DNA of 64,000 nucleotides from an uncultured Oscillospiraceae bacterium (GCA_950075865.1 CATMVA010000015.1:1-64000); one strand, 5' to 3'; counted from the stretch's first letter, positions 1 through 8,981 are shown. The notes: generated from the sequence alone by a model not told the origin. A program made the numbers and translations.

Positions 1-115
1 GTCATATTCATCTCCGAATCGGATGGAAGGGACTTAAGGCAGCCAAGAAGTTCCGGATATCCTTTGAAAGGGCGAATATTCATCTCTTACCAAATTAAAA
101 AGGAGGAAAAAGCAC

Positions 116-3100
116 ATGAAGAATCTCAAGCGCGTTCTCAGCTTGGCTCTGGCTTCCGTCATGGTTATGGGCATGATGGCCGTCGGCGCCAGCGCGGCGG
201 ACTTCAACGACAAGGCCGACATCGACCACGTTGAGGCTGTCGAGACTCTCGTTGCCCTGGGCATTATCTCGGGCAAGGAGAACAACAATTTCGACCCCAA
301 GGGCACTCTGACCCGGGCCGAGATGGCCACCATCATCGCGGTGATCCGCAATAAGGGCGTGGCCCCCAAGTTCGGCACCAAGCCCACCCCCACTTACACC
401 GATATCGACAACCACTGGGCCGAGAGCTACATCGAGTACTGCAACAGCTTCGGCATCGTGGGCGGCATCGGCGGCGGGAAGTTCGATCCCGAGGGCAAGC
501 TGACCTCCACTCAGGCCGCCCGTATGATCCTGAACGCCATGGGCTATGGCATTGAGGATCCCAGCAACTGGGCTCTGCTGACCGAGGTCCAGGCCCGGGA
601 TGAGGGCGTTGACCTGTACGCCGGCATCGACGAGGAGATCGCCGATCCCACCAACGCTCAGATCACCCGTGACCAGATGGCCCAGATGGCTTTCAACGCT
701 CTGAACGGCAACATGGCCAACGCTGAGGTCACCAGCACCACTTACTTTGTGCTGGAAGTTACTTCTGATGACACCGAGCTGAAGAACGATTTGTCTACCA
801 TGCGGTTTGAGTCCGCCGCTGATGCCGACGCCGTGGCTAAGTCCAATGGTCTGTCTGCTGCTGCTGAGACCGATGGCTACAAGATCGTGAAGCGGACTGC
901 CAACACCACCGAGACTCTGGGCGGCAAGTACCTGAGCCTGGATGACGATGCCACCGGCGTGATGGCTTCCGTGAAGTACAATGCCGAAACCAAGAAGTAC
1001 GACACCGTCATTTCCGGTGTTGGCACCTTCAAGGCCGAGGAAGACTTCAGCGCCCTGATGGGCCAGGATGTGAAGGTCCTGACCAACGCCAAGAGCGGCA
1101 AGGTCTACGGCATCACCGCCAACAAGGGCGGCGTCCTCTTTGAGGGCACCGTGGGCGATTTGACTGCCGACGCCACTGGCGTCAAGACCTCCATCCGGGT
1201 CAACGGCAAGGAGTACAAGCTGACCACCAAGACCGAAGATGTGAACCTGACCGGCTTCAATGGCGGCAATGGCGGCTCTCTGAAGAACATTACCGCCAAT
1301 GCCCAGTTCGCCATGAAGGGCATCGACACCAACGGCGACGGCAAGCTGAACAGCATCGTCTACACTCCCGTGGTGGTGACCTCCATCTCCAACATCACCT
1401 CCAAGGCTGTCAACGTCCGCGCTGACATCACTGTGGGCGAGTCCACCACCCGCAGCCTCTCCATCGAGAAGGGCAAGGAGCAGGCCAACCTGTACGCCGG
1501 CGCTGCCAAGAACGACTGGGTCGTGATCACCGAGCCCGCCACCGCTGTCTCCGGCAAGGCCGAGATCGTCAAGGCTGAGGTCATGGCCGACGTGGCCGCC
1601 AACGCTTACCGTGACGGCAACGAGGTCCGCGTGGACGGCCAGTGGCTCACCGTGCTGGACGACACTGATTTCGCTACCCTGAGCGCCATGACTAAGGACG
1701 CCACCTATGACCTGGTGATGGTCAACGGTTACGTCGTGGACGTGGCTCTGGCCGAGGCCGGCTCCACCGCCTCCAAGGACATGCTGATCCTGACCAAGGT
1801 GGCCAGCGCTCCCACCGCCGGCTTGGATTCCTACATTGAGGCCCGGGCTTATTTCCTGAAGGATGGCTCCACCGGCGTCATCAAGCTGAAGGCTGTGGAC
1901 CAAAAGGATATCGCCACCGCCTACCCCACCAACACCCTCTACGCTTACACCGAGAAGAACGGCATCACCACTCTGGTCACTCCCACCGCCAATGACGCTG
2001 GGACCCAGAAGGCCGACACCGAGGCGACCGTGAGCGCCGCTGCCGGCAAGACTCCCGCTAAGATCAACGGCATGCTGATCGCTGACGACGCCAAGATCTA
2101 CGTCATGTACGGTGAGGCCGGCAAGGAGAAGATCGAGGTCGTGGACGCCAAGACTGTCCGCGCCTGGAGCACTGCTTACGGCACCGACGCGAAGGGCGCT
2201 GCCTTCTACAGCGCCGTGAACGGCATCAACTATGTGAAGATGGCCTTCATCACCGACACTGAGGCTATGCCTGGCACCACCGGTGTGACCGGCAACCTGG
2301 GTTACGTTGTCTCCGACGGTTATGTGACCACCGTGAGCGGCACCAAGTACGCCCACTACGAGATCTGGGACGGCGAGGATGTCATCGAGGTGAACGACGT
2401 CTGCACTGAGCTGCTGGCCAAGGGCGCCCTGGTGGAGTACACCGACAAGGGTGACGGCATCATCGACACCACCATCTATGAAGAGAATGGCGACGCTGCT
2501 GTGGATCAGACCAGCCGTGACATGCTGGAGAGCATGACTTCCGGCGCCGTCATCGGCTACAACGACGCTGACGAGGTCATCAGCTTCGCCGGCGTGGCTG
2601 GCGACAAGGTGATCGACGACAAGACCACCATCCTTTACCTGGACACCAAGGCCCAGGCTGGTCAGGCCACCGGCACCATTGAGCTGGCTGACGAGGATGA
2701 GGAGAACCCCGGCACCTATACCCAGAATGTGAAGTATGTTCTGGATGAGAGCCATGTTGAGCTGCTCATTGTGGACGTGAACAACGACATCGGTGAGGAG
2801 GATCTCGCTGATGACCGTGCGAACGTGACCCTGACCCTGACCGCTACCACCAACTTCACCGCCACCAAGGTCATCTACAACGGCACCGAGATCGCTTCCA
2901 GCGAGTTCTCCAACGGCCTGAAGGTGAAGAAGGGCTCCACCGTCACCGTGGTCGTGAAGGGCACCGAGGCTGGCAAGGTTCAGAAGCTGGGCGTTGACGT
3001 TGTCGACACTGCTACCACTCCCAATGTTCTGGGCTCTCTGGCCGACAAGTCCGCCAGCGGCACCGCGAACCAGGGCGATGCTGAGCAGAGCATCAATGTG

Positions 3101-3151
3101 ACCATCAGCGCTGATATTACCCTGACCCTGAAGGATCACACTGCTGGCTAA
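116..3151 (+). CDS. S-layer homology (SLH) domain surface protein
   Basis: A 1011-residue exported protein probably anchored to secondary cell-wall polymer. Residues 1-27 are a classic signal peptide (KR-rich start, hydrophobic core, cleavage near ASA/AD). Three SLH modules follow at about residues 28-80, 95-145 and 160-205, each with the pattern of an aromatic/acidic start, a GI..G turn and an LTRAEMA- or ITRDQMA-type helix. The remaining ~800 residues are Thr/Ala/Asp/Lys-rich, beta-type sequence with no recognised enzyme motif. The start is fixed by an AAAAAGGAGG site. Codon choice is strongly restricted (GGC, AAG, ACC), as in very highly expressed genes, so this may be the major S-layer protein. 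It is monocistronic, with a terminator straight after it. The SLH assignment is secure; the function of the C-terminal part is unknown. Confidence 0.95.
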   Translation: MKNLKRVLSLALASVMVMGMMAVGASAADFNDKADIDHVEAVETLVALGIISGKENNNFDPKGTLTRAEMATIIAVIRNKGVAPKFGTKPTPTYTDIDNHWAESYIEYCNSFGIVGGIGGGKFDPEGKLTSTQAARMILNAMGYGIEDPSNWALLTEVQARDEGVDLYAGIDEEIADPTNAQITRDQMAQMAFNALNGNMANAEVTSTTYFVLEVTSDDTELKNDLSTMRFESAADADAVAKSNGLSAAAETDGYKIVKRTANTTETLGGKYLSLDDDATGVMASVKYNAETKKYDTVISGVGTFKAEEDFSALMGQDVKVLTNAKSGKVYGITANKGGVLFEGTVGDLTADATGVKTSIRVNGKEYKLTTKTEDVNLTGFNGGNGGSLKNITANAQFAMKGIDTNGDGKLNSIVYTPVVVTSISNITSKAVNVRADITVGESTTRSLSIEKGKEQANLYAGAAKNDWVVITEPATAVSGKAEIVKAEVMADVAANAYRDGNEVRVDGQWLTVLDDTDFATLSAMTKDATYDLVMVNGYVVDVALAEAGSTASKDMLILTKVASAPTAGLDSYIEARAYFLKDGSTGVIKLKAVDQKDIATAYPTNTLYAYTEKNGITTLVTPTANDAGTQKADTEATVSAAAGKTPAKINGMLIADDAKIYVMYGEAGKEKIEVVDAKTVRAWSTAYGTDAKGAAFYSAVNGINYVKMAFITDTEAMPGTTGVTGNLGYVVSDGYVTTVSGTKYAHYEIWDGEDVIEVNDVCTELLAKGALVEYTDKGDGIIDTTIYEENGDAAVDQTSRDMLESMTSGAVIGYNDADEVISFAGVAGDKVIDDKTTILYLDTKAQAGQATGTIELADEDEENPGTYTQNVKYVLDESHVELLIVDVNNDIGEEDLADDRANVTLTLTATTNFTATKVIYNGTEIASSEFSNGLKVKKGSTVTVVVKGTEAGKVQKLGVDVVDTATTPNVLGSLADKSASGTANQGDAEQSINVTISADITLTLKDHTAG

Positions 3152-3176
3152 TTTCCCGAAACGCTCCAAGCTTTAT

Positions 3177-3210
3177 AAAGGAACCCCCTGCTATGCAGGG
3201 GGTTCCTTTT
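3177..3210. terminator. Bidirectional intrinsic terminator
   Basis: A 15-bp stem (3177-3191 with 3195-3209), loop TAT, flanked by A and T runs. It lies between the S-layer gene and the convergent gene at 3214-3600 and can serve both. Confidence 0.9.
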
Positions 3211-3213
3211 CGC

Positions 3214-3600
3214 TTACTCTACCCAGACAATGTAAGTATAGGTCATGTGCTTTGAGTTCATCCCGCCTTCTCCATCGGTTTCCCGTACCTGAAAGGAATC
3301 ACCGTTGATGCTGCACAGGAGCCGGGTAGGTACCCCGGCAACAACGAGACCGCCTGACTTATACGGCGAGTTGAACCGCGAGCCCAGATCGTTTTCAATG
3401 AGCAGAGCCAGAATGGGCCGGCCCACGGTGATGGTCCGGGCGGCGGTGTTGTTGCCGGTGTAATGGCCGATAACAACGGATGTTTTGCCGCCCAGGACGG
3501 CGTCGATGGCGGCGAAGTTCTGGTTGATCTCGGACAACAGGAAGTCGTCCGAGGGCTCCCAGGCGTGCAGGTCATAGTTTTGAGTTTTGCTGGTTGACAT
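3214..3600 (-). CDS. Phage tail-fibre-like small protein
   Basis: A 128-residue protein whose first ~35 residues (QNYDLHAWEPSDDFL..EINQNFAAID) follow the pattern at the N-terminus of many clostridial phage tail-fibre or receptor-binding proteins, in which a short helical segment precedes a beta-rich body. The rest is hydrophobic, beta-rich and without cysteines or catalytic motifs. The start ATG has a good site (AAAGGAG). It stands alone between two terminator-like repeats, 7 kb from the phage block at 10.5-23 kb and on the opposite strand, so a link to that block is not shown. It could be a stranded fibre gene or a host adhesin. Function uncertain. Confidence 0.7.
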   Translation of the reverse strand: MSTSKTQNYDLHAWEPSDDFLLSEINQNFAAIDAVLGGKTSVVIGHYTGNNTAARTITVGRPILALLIENDLGSRFNSPYKSGGLVVAGVPTRLLCSINGDSFQVRETDGEGGMNSKHMTYTYIVWVE

Positions 3601-3780
3601 AATATAGGTTCTCCTTTCTGTTTTTCAAATTGGGTTTCCATGAATATGGCGGGGGCACAAAGCGAGCCCCTACATAGGGTAATTCAACGCCGGAAAGCGG
3701 TGTTTTTCCGCAAAAAGATTCCCCCCGGGGGCTTTTGTGCCCTGCGGGGGAATCTTTTTGCGTTTGGACGGCATTTCAGC
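3601..3780. repeat. Intergenic region with large inverted repeat
   Basis: A 16-bp inverted repeat (3710-3725 with 3746-3761) encloses a 20-nt spacer; both arms end in A/T runs, so it could terminate transcription in either direction. Next to it (3650-3675) is a short GGGGGC...GCCCCTAC element of the kind scattered between genes in this window. No coding potential is seen here. Confidence 0.6.
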
Positions 3781-3832
3781 TTGACATAGAAAAATAGTTG
3801 TAGTATCATCTATTTTAGTTGATATATCATCT
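3781..3832 (+). promoter_or_regulatory. marR-ABC promoter with overlapping operator palindromes
   Basis: A consensus sigma-A promoter: TTGACA at 3781, a 17-nt spacer, TATCAT at 3804. A 19-nt palindrome ATCATCTATTTTAGTTGAT (3805-3823) covers the -10 box, and a second palindrome (3817-3832, AGTTGATATATCATCT) overlaps it. Both share the half-site AGTTGAT or its complement, ATCAACT-like. The position suits autorepression by the MarR protein encoded next; the binding itself is inferred. Confidence 0.75.
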
Positions 3833-3865
3833 TTTTTGCTTGGGAAGGGACGGGAGGACATTCCT

Positions 3866-4348
3866 ATGGACATCACGGACCGGAAAATATCCAAGATCGC
3901 GCGGGGGGCCCGGCGGTTCAGCACCCGGATGATGCGGCGGGAGGGGATCGGCTCGGCGGAGTTTGATTTTATCATCACGGTGCGCCATCACCCGGGGATC
4001 ACCCAGGCTGAGCTGTGCCAGAAGCTGGATCTGGACAAGGGGGCGGCGGCCCGGCTGTCGACCCGGCTGGAGGAGAAAGGGTATCTCCGGCGGGAGGACG
4101 ACCCGAAGGACGGACGGCGGCAGCTGCTCTTCGCCACCGAGCGGTCGGAGGAGCTGAGGAACTCCAAGAGCCATTTGGAAGGGCTTTTCTACGAATGGCT
4201 GGTGGAGGATCTGAGCCAGGGCGAGCAGGAAGAGCTGGCCCGGCTGCTGGGGATCCTGGAGGAGAAATGCCAGAGCGAGCGGCGGGAGCACTTTCCCACC
4301 GTGACCCGGCGGGCCCAGGAAGGGACCGGCGGAGAACCGGACCGGTAG
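3866..4348 (+). CDS. MarR-family transcriptional regulator
   Basis: A 160-residue winged-helix regulator. The recognition region (ITQAELCQKLDLDKGAAARLSTRLEEKGYLRR) followed by a wing with DDPKDGRR is the MarR signature. ATG 3866 is chosen over an upstream TTG (3836) because a GGGAGGAC site lies at the right distance before it. It is the first gene of a three-gene operon: its stop lies 8 nt before an ABC exporter pair. MarR proteins in this position usually repress an exporter and are released by the drug or ligand exported; overlapping palindromes at the promoter fit autoregulation. The ligand is unknown. The C-terminal ~30 residues are polar and look disordered. Confidence 0.93.
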   Translation: MDITDRKISKIARGARRFSTRMMRREGIGSAEFDFIITVRHHPGITQAELCQKLDLDKGAAARLSTRLEEKGYLRREDDPKDGRRQLLFATERSEELRNSKSHLEGLFYEWLVEDLSQGEQEELARLLGILEEKCQSERREHFPTVTRRAQEGTGGEPDR

Positions 4349-4356
4349 GAAACGAG

Positions 4357-6117
4357 ATGAAACTGATCTTATCTTATATGGGAAAATACAAGGCCAGCAT
4401 CTTTTTCGGGATGTTTCTCAAGCTGCTGGCCACCCTGTCCGAGCTGATGATCCCCTACATTCTGGAGCACCTCATTGACGAGGTGGTCCCCCTGGGGCAG
4501 CTGGAACAGGTGCTGGTGTGGGGCTTTCTGATGATCGTGACCGCCATTGTCACCCGGCAGCTCAATGTCTGGGCCAACCGGCGGGGGGTGGAGAACGCCC
4601 ACAACGTGTCCTATGATGTGCGGCAGGACCTGTTCACCAAGACGGCCAACCTGTCGGGGAGCCAGTTCGACGCCTTCGGGCTGCCCAGCCTCATCTCCCG
4701 GATGACCAGTGACAGCTACAACGTGCAGAACGCGGTCCGGTCCCTCCAGACCATGTGCATCCGGGCCCCCATCATGCTGGTGGGGGGCATCATCGTCACC
4801 ATGACCATGGACCCGGTGCTCTCTTCCATCCTGTGCGTGATGGTGCCCATCCTGACCGTCATCATCATCGGGGTGTCCCGGTACGGCATCCCCCTCTACA
4901 ACAAGGTGCAGGAGCGGCTGGACGACGTGGTGCGTATCATGCGGGAGAACATCACGGGCATTCGGGTGGTGAAGGCCCTGTCCAAGGCCGATTACGAGAA
5001 GCGGCACTTCGGGACGGCCAACGACGCCATGACCAAAAGCGACATCAGGGCCAGCACCGTCATGGCCATCCCCGGACCCTTCATGCAGACCTGCCTGAAC
5101 ACTGGGCTGACCCTGGTGGTGATCATCGGGGCCGGACGGGTCAACGACGGGGTGATGAAGCCGGGGGTCATCCTGGCCTTCCTGACCTACTTCAACATGG
5201 TCATGCAGGGGGTCATGGGCATCAACAGGATCTTTATGATGATCTCCAAGGCGTCGGCTTCGGCTGACCGGATCGGAAAGGTGCTCTCGGCCGAGGTGGA
5301 CCAGCGCGTCCTCTCTCCGGAGGAGGCCAGGCAGCCCGCCGGGGACGAGTTTATCCGGTTCGAGCACGTGAACTTCAGCTACAACGCCGGTGGAGAGGTG
5401 GCCGACGACGCCGCCTTTGCCGGGGAGGGCCGGGAGCAGTGTCTTTACGACATCAGCTTCGTTCTGAAGCGTGGGGAGAGCCTGGGTATCATCGGGCCCA
5501 CCGGCTGCGGCAAGACCACCGTCGTCAACCTGCTGATGCGGTTTTATGATGTGGAGGACGGCGGGGTCTTTGTGGACGGCCGGGATGTGCGGACCTATGA
5601 GAAGGACGAGCTCCACCGGAAGTTCGGCGTGGTGTTTCAGAACGACATCGTATTTTTCAACACCCTGCGGGAGAATATCCGCTTTGGCCGGGACCTGAGC
5701 GAGGAGGAGCTGCGCCGGGCGGTGGAGGACGCGGCGGCCGCCGAGTATGTGGACAGCCTGGAGAGGGGGCTTGACTACCAGGCCGACATCAAGGGGGCCA
5801 ACCTGTCGGGCGGTCAGAAGCAGCGGCTTCTCATCGCCCGGGCGCTGGTGGGGGATCCGGAGATCCTGATTTTGGACGACTCATCCTCGGCCCTGGACTA
5901 CAAGACAGACGCCATGCTGCGGAGGGCCATTTTCGAGCACCACAGGAACTCCACCACCGTTATGGTGGCACAGCGGGTAAGCTCCATCCAGAACATGACC
6001 CACATCTTAGTGATGGACAACGGCCGGTGTATCGGCTACGGAAGCCATGAGGAGCTTTTGAACACCTGCCCGGAATACCGGGAGATCTACCAGACACAGA
6101 TGGGCGCTATGGCCTGA
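4357..6117 (+). CDS. ABC exporter half-transporter, degenerate-site subunit
   Basis: A 586-residue type IV ABC exporter half: six membrane segments in residues ~1-300, then an ATPase domain with Walker A GPTGCGKTT, an intact LSGGQ signature and Walker B ILILDDSSSALD. In the Walker B the catalytic glutamate is replaced by aspartate (DD instead of DE). The next gene has the normal DE but an altered signature, so the pair shows the asymmetry of heterodimeric exporters such as BmrCD, LmrCD and TM287/288, with one catalytic and one degenerate ATP site. An acidic insertion lies just before the Walker A strand (VADDAAFAGEG). Located in the plasma membrane; likely exports drugs or lipophilic compounds under MarR control. 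Confidence 0.93.
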   Translation: MKLILSYMGKYKASIFFGMFLKLLATLSELMIPYILEHLIDEVVPLGQLEQVLVWGFLMIVTAIVTRQLNVWANRRGVENAHNVSYDVRQDLFTKTANLSGSQFDAFGLPSLISRMTSDSYNVQNAVRSLQTMCIRAPIMLVGGIIVTMTMDPVLSSILCVMVPILTVIIIGVSRYGIPLYNKVQERLDDVVRIMRENITGIRVVKALSKADYEKRHFGTANDAMTKSDIRASTVMAIPGPFMQTCLNTGLTLVVIIGAGRVNDGVMKPGVILAFLTYFNMVMQGVMGINRIFMMISKASASADRIGKVLSAEVDQRVLSPEEARQPAGDEFIRFEHVNFSYNAGGEVADDAAFAGEGREQCLYDISFVLKRGESLGIIGPTGCGKTTVVNLLMRFYDVEDGGVFVDGRDVRTYEKDELHRKFGVVFQNDIVFFNTLRENIRFGRDLSEEELRRAVEDAAAAEYVDSLERGLDYQADIKGANLSGGQKQRLLIARALVGDPEILILDDSSSALDYKTDAMLRRAIFEHHRNSTTVMVAQRVSSIQNMTHILVMDNGRCIGYGSHEELLNTCPEYREIYQTQMGAMA

Positions 6118-6133
6118 GAAAGGAGGAGAGGAT

Positions 6134-7909
6134 ATGCCTGGAAAAGGAGACCGGGGCGGCAAAAAGGAGAAGCCCAAGGACACAAGGGGCACTTTGCGCC
6201 GCATGATCCAATATCTGATGAGCTTTCGCTGGGTGATCCTGGCCATGCTGGCCTGCGCCTTTGCCAGTAACATCGGCAATCTGCTGGGGCCCCTCTTCGC
6301 CGGGGAGGCCATCGGCGCCGCCGACACCGGGCCGGGGCAGGTGGATTTCGGCACGGTCTACCGCTACGCCGGGCTGATGCTGGCGGCCTACCTCACCAGC
6401 AACCTACTGTCCTTTGTGGTGAACCAGGGCATGATGCGGGTGAGCCGCCGGGTGGCCCAGAAGATGCGGAAGGACGTGTTCAACAAGCTGATGGCCCTGC
6501 CGGTGAGCTACTTTGACCGCCACCAGGCCGGGGATATCATCAGCCGGGTAAGCTACGACATCGATGTGGTGAGCACCTGTCTGGCCACCGACGTGGTGCA
6601 GATCCTCACCAGCCTGGTGACGGTCATCGGGTCCTTTGCCATGATGTGTGCCATCTCCCTGCCTCTGGTATCCTGTATGGTCATTACCCTGCCCACCGCC
6701 ATCCTTTACACCCGGGCCATGGGCAAAAAGACCAGGCCCCTCTATGCCAAGCGGAGTGCCTCCTACGGCAGGATGAACGGCTATGTGGAGGAGATGTTCT
6801 CGGGGCAGAAGACCATTCTGGCCTATGCCTATGAGGACGATGTGTGCGAGGACTTTTCCGCCATCAACCACGCCGCGGCCGACGCCTACCGGGACGCCGA
6901 CTCCCTTGGAATGACCATGGGCCCCACCATCGGCCTGATCAACAACCTGGGGATGGCCATGATCGGCCTGATGGGGGCGGTGCTCTACATGAACCGGATC
7001 GTAGGTATGAAGCAGATCTCCTCCTTTGTGCTATACTCCCGGAAGTTCTCGGGGCCCATCAACGAGATCGCCAACATCGTCAACGAGATCTACTCCGCCC
7101 TGGCTGCTGCCGAGCGGGTCTTCGCCCTGCTGGATCAGGACGAGGAGACCGCCGACCTGCCCCAGGCCCAGGTCCTCGCCCGGGTGGAGGGAGATGTGGA
7201 GGTCCGGCACGTCAGCTTCGGCTATGTGCCAGAGAAGACCATCCTCCACGACCTGAACCTGAAGGCCGAGCCGGGTCAGACCATCGCCATCGTGGGCCAC
7301 ACCGGTGCGGGCAAGACCACCATCATCAACCTCCTTATGCGGTTCTATGACGTGGACAGTGGGGAGATCCTGGTGGACGGCAAGGGGCTTCTGGACGTGA
7401 CAAGGGACTCCCTGCGGCGCTCCTACGCCATGGTGCTCCAGGATACCTGGGTCTTCCGGGGGACCATCTTCGAGAACATCGCCTACGGCAAGGGGGCTAC
7501 CATGGACGAGGTGGTGGCCGTGGCCAAGGCCGCCCGGATCCACAACTACATCATGAAGCTGCCCGAGGGGTACAATACGGTGATCAGCGAGGACGGAGGC
7601 AACATCTCCAAGGGGCAGAAGCAGCTCCTCACCATCGCCCGGGCTATGCTTTACGATACCCAGATGCTGATTTTGGACGAGGCTACCTCCAACGTGGACA
7701 CCAACACCGAGCGGCAGGTCCAGAAGGCCATGGCCGAGCTGATGCGCGGGAAAACCTCCTTCGTCATCGCCCACCGGCTCTCCACCATCCAGCACGCCGA
7801 CAAGATCTTGGTCATGGAGCACGGCGACGTGATGGAGCAGGGCACCCACGGGGAGCTGATGGCGCGGAAGGGGACGTACTATAAGCTGTATGCAAGTCAG
7901 TTTGAGTGA
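6134..7909 (+). CDS. ABC exporter half-transporter, catalytic-site subunit
   Basis: A 591-residue partner of the preceding gene, 16 nt downstream with an AAAGGAGGAG site. The N-terminal membrane domain (~residues 20-310) is followed by an ATPase with Walker A GHTGAGKTT, Walker B LILDEATSNVD (catalytic Glu present) and H-loop IAHRLST. The signature reads ISKGQKQ instead of LSGGQ. With the partner's intact signature and missing Glu, this predicts one hydrolytic site per heterodimer. The last gene of the operon: its stop is one base from a 19-bp terminator hairpin. Substrate unknown; multidrug or peptide efflux is typical. Confidence 0.93.
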   Translation: MPGKGDRGGKKEKPKDTRGTLRRMIQYLMSFRWVILAMLACAFASNIGNLLGPLFAGEAIGAADTGPGQVDFGTVYRYAGLMLAAYLTSNLLSFVVNQGMMRVSRRVAQKMRKDVFNKLMALPVSYFDRHQAGDIISRVSYDIDVVSTCLATDVVQILTSLVTVIGSFAMMCAISLPLVSCMVITLPTAILYTRAMGKKTRPLYAKRSASYGRMNGYVEEMFSGQKTILAYAYEDDVCEDFSAINHAAADAYRDADSLGMTMGPTIGLINNLGMAMIGLMGAVLYMNRIVGMKQISSFVLYSRKFSGPINEIANIVNEIYSALAAAERVFALLDQDEETADLPQAQVLARVEGDVEVRHVSFGYVPEKTILHDLNLKAEPGQTIAIVGHTGAGKTTIINLLMRFYDVDSGEILVDGKGLLDVTRDSLRRSYAMVLQDTWVFRGTIFENIAYGKGATMDEVVAVAKAARIHNYIMKLPEGYNTVISEDGGNISKGQKQLLTIARAMLYDTQMLILDEATSNVDTNTERQVQKAMAELMRGKTSFVIAHRLSTIQHADKILVMEHGDVMEQGTHGELMARKGTYYKLYASQFE

Positions 7910-7949
7910 GAATAAACGCGACCTCCCAAGTGGGAGGTCGCGTTTATTC
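7910..7949. terminator. Terminator hairpin after the exporter operon
   Basis: A perfect 19-bp inverted repeat (7910-7928 with 7931-7949) with the AT-rich end TTTATTC. It abuts the stop of the exporter gene and overlaps the stop codon of the XRE remnant on the other strand. Confidence 0.85.
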
Positions 7950-8097
7950 GTCATCAAACACTGTTTCGTTCATTTCCGGAAAGTCCAGTAGCTCGGAAAC
8001 GGGCATATCAAGCCCTGACGCCAGCTTATGGAGTGTCTTTAACTTCGGATTCTTCGTTTTACCCGACATAAGATTTTCGACCATGCTTTGGGCGTTA
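7944..8097 (-). pseudogene. C-terminal remnant of an XRE-family regulator
   Basis: About 50 codons ending in a stop read as the second half of an XRE helix-turn-helix protein: recognition helix and turn (QSMVENLMSGKTKNPKL), a further helix (TLHKLASGLDMPVSELL) and an acidic tail. The first two helices and a start codon are missing. Upstream of about 8097 the reading changes to the antisense of an unrelated stalk-domain fragment, so the gene is cut there. No ribosome site precedes the readable part. The fold assignment rests on pattern; non-functionality is inferred from the missing half. Confidence 0.65.
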
Positions 8098-8337
8098 CTC
8101 CCCGGGGCAGCGTTGGCCGCCGATATGACCGCTGTGGAAGTGATCCCCCCAAAGTACTTTGAGGTAAAGTATTTCCGCAAGGATATGGATGCGATTCGCT
8201 TTGAGTATAATGGAGGCGGATACACCGACTATAAATTGCGGGATCTGGGCGAGGTTCTGGGTTTCAATGTGGGATGGAACCGTGTAAATGAAAATATCTA
8301 TATCGAGACAGATCGGCCTTATGATCCTAACAACTAA
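8097..8337 (+). pseudogene. C-terminal remnant of a copper-amine-oxidase-like (stalk) domain
   Basis: About 80 codons ending in TAA contain AIRFEYNGGGYTDYKLRDLG followed by EVLGFNVGWN and a short tail ending DRPYDPNN. The same motif ends the remnant at 26.6-27.0 kb, and a related version (YYKLRDIGRIIGFDVSWD) ends the intact LRR protein at 59.7-61.2 kb. In families with this domain it sits at the C-terminus of exported proteins. Here no signal peptide or start belongs to it, and it is fused head to head with a broken XRE gene. This is probably debris of a larger surface protein; a translated product cannot be excluded. Confidence 0.65.
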
Positions 8338-8372
8338 AGACAGCAGCAGCAAAAAGCCAGCCCTGGCCCCAT

Positions 8373-8419
8373 AAAACACAAAGCGTCGAACCCCGTTAGG
8401 GTTCGACGCTTTGTGTTTT
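8373..8419. terminator. Strong inverted repeat, probable terminator
   Basis: A 21-bp perfect stem (8373-8393 with 8399-8419) with a 5-nt loop, ending in TTTT on the plus strand and AAAA at the start. It would stop transcripts from the left and any read-through from ssrA. The stretch 8420-8536 holds another short inverted repeat (CCAAATCGAA...TTCGATTTGG) and no gene. Confidence 0.75.
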
Positions 8420-8536
8420 GCAATAAGTGGTAAGATCGATTTTCTTTCGAGATTGCGCCCAAAACCAAATCGAAGCCCAGCGAAGCGGGTTCGATTTGGA
8501 AAGGAGGAGCAGCGCAATGAGCGCGCTCTGACTTTT

Positions 8537-8575
8537 GAAAAAAGTCGGAGCAAGCGATATGCAGCTTGCTCCGAC
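8537..8575 (-). terminator. ssrA intrinsic terminator
   Basis: Read on the minus strand, a 12-bp stem (8575-8564 with 8555-8544) with an 8-nt loop is followed directly by TTTTTTC. It begins two bases after the CCA end of the tmRNA. Confidence 0.9.
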
Positions 8576-8576
8576 G

Positions 8577-8922
8577 TGGTGGAGGCGGGGGGAGTCGAAC
8601 CCCCGTCCGAAAACGCTTCCTCGGGAACTTCTCCGGGCGCAGACAGTCATTTACATTCCCTCACTCAGGCGTGGGCTGACACACTCAAGAGATCGGTAGC
8701 TTCATTGTGCATGGTAAGCTCAAAGCTTTGCCTACTCACGTTCGCCGCTAAACGACGCCCCATCCCAAGCCGCGGCCCTCTCGGGTGGAACGGTCACGGC
8801 TTAAGCCGCGACGAGCTCAACGTTATCGTTGGCGTTTAATTGTTTTTGCCCATTTTAAGGATGTTAGGCGCATCCGCCCGCTATTCCCGCCTCTACGTCC
8901 CCGTCGAAACCAGTACGCCCCC
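8577..8922 (-). ncRNA. ssrA: Transfer-messenger RNA (tmRNA)
   Basis: The RNA that rescues stalled ribosomes and tags the nascent chain. The 3' end is tRNA-like: a GGGGGTTCGACTCCCCC T-arm, then the acceptor strand CGCCTCC-A-CCA with CCA encoded. The 5' end GGGGGCG pairs with it over 7 bp (one G-U), fixing both ends and a length of 346 nt. The 5' region holds the TGGTTTCGAC motif. The tag frame, at 8833-8801, resumes on GCC and reads ANDNVELVAA then TAA, a normal hydrophobic degron for ClpXP. smpB lies upstream on the same strand with one gene between. No clear promoter is visible in the ~60 nt before the 5' end, so it may be cut from the smpB transcript. Confidence 0.97.
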
Positions 8923-8981
8923 GCGAAGCGCCCAAAGGGCGCTGAGCGGTCTCTGTACCGAGACCAGGGATTTGAACTGAA

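Noticed and set aside
95-3169. A 1024-codon open frame antisense to the S-layer gene
   Set aside because: It mirrors the strong codon bias of the real gene, has no ribosome site, and gives a low-complexity Val/Gly/Leu/His/Asp protein.
3214-3600. Tail-fibre-like gene as the missing fibre of the phage block
   Set aside because: It is 7 kb away on the opposite strand with unrelated operons between; similarity of its N-terminus alone is not enough.
4369-5616. A 415-codon open frame antisense to the first exporter gene
   Set aside because: His/Asp/Gly/Val-rich shadow of GC-rich codons; no ribosome site.
8577-8640. Separate tRNA gene suggested by the T-arm and CCA end
   Set aside because: No anticodon arm follows; the pairing partner is 340 nt away with the tag frame between, which is tmRNA.
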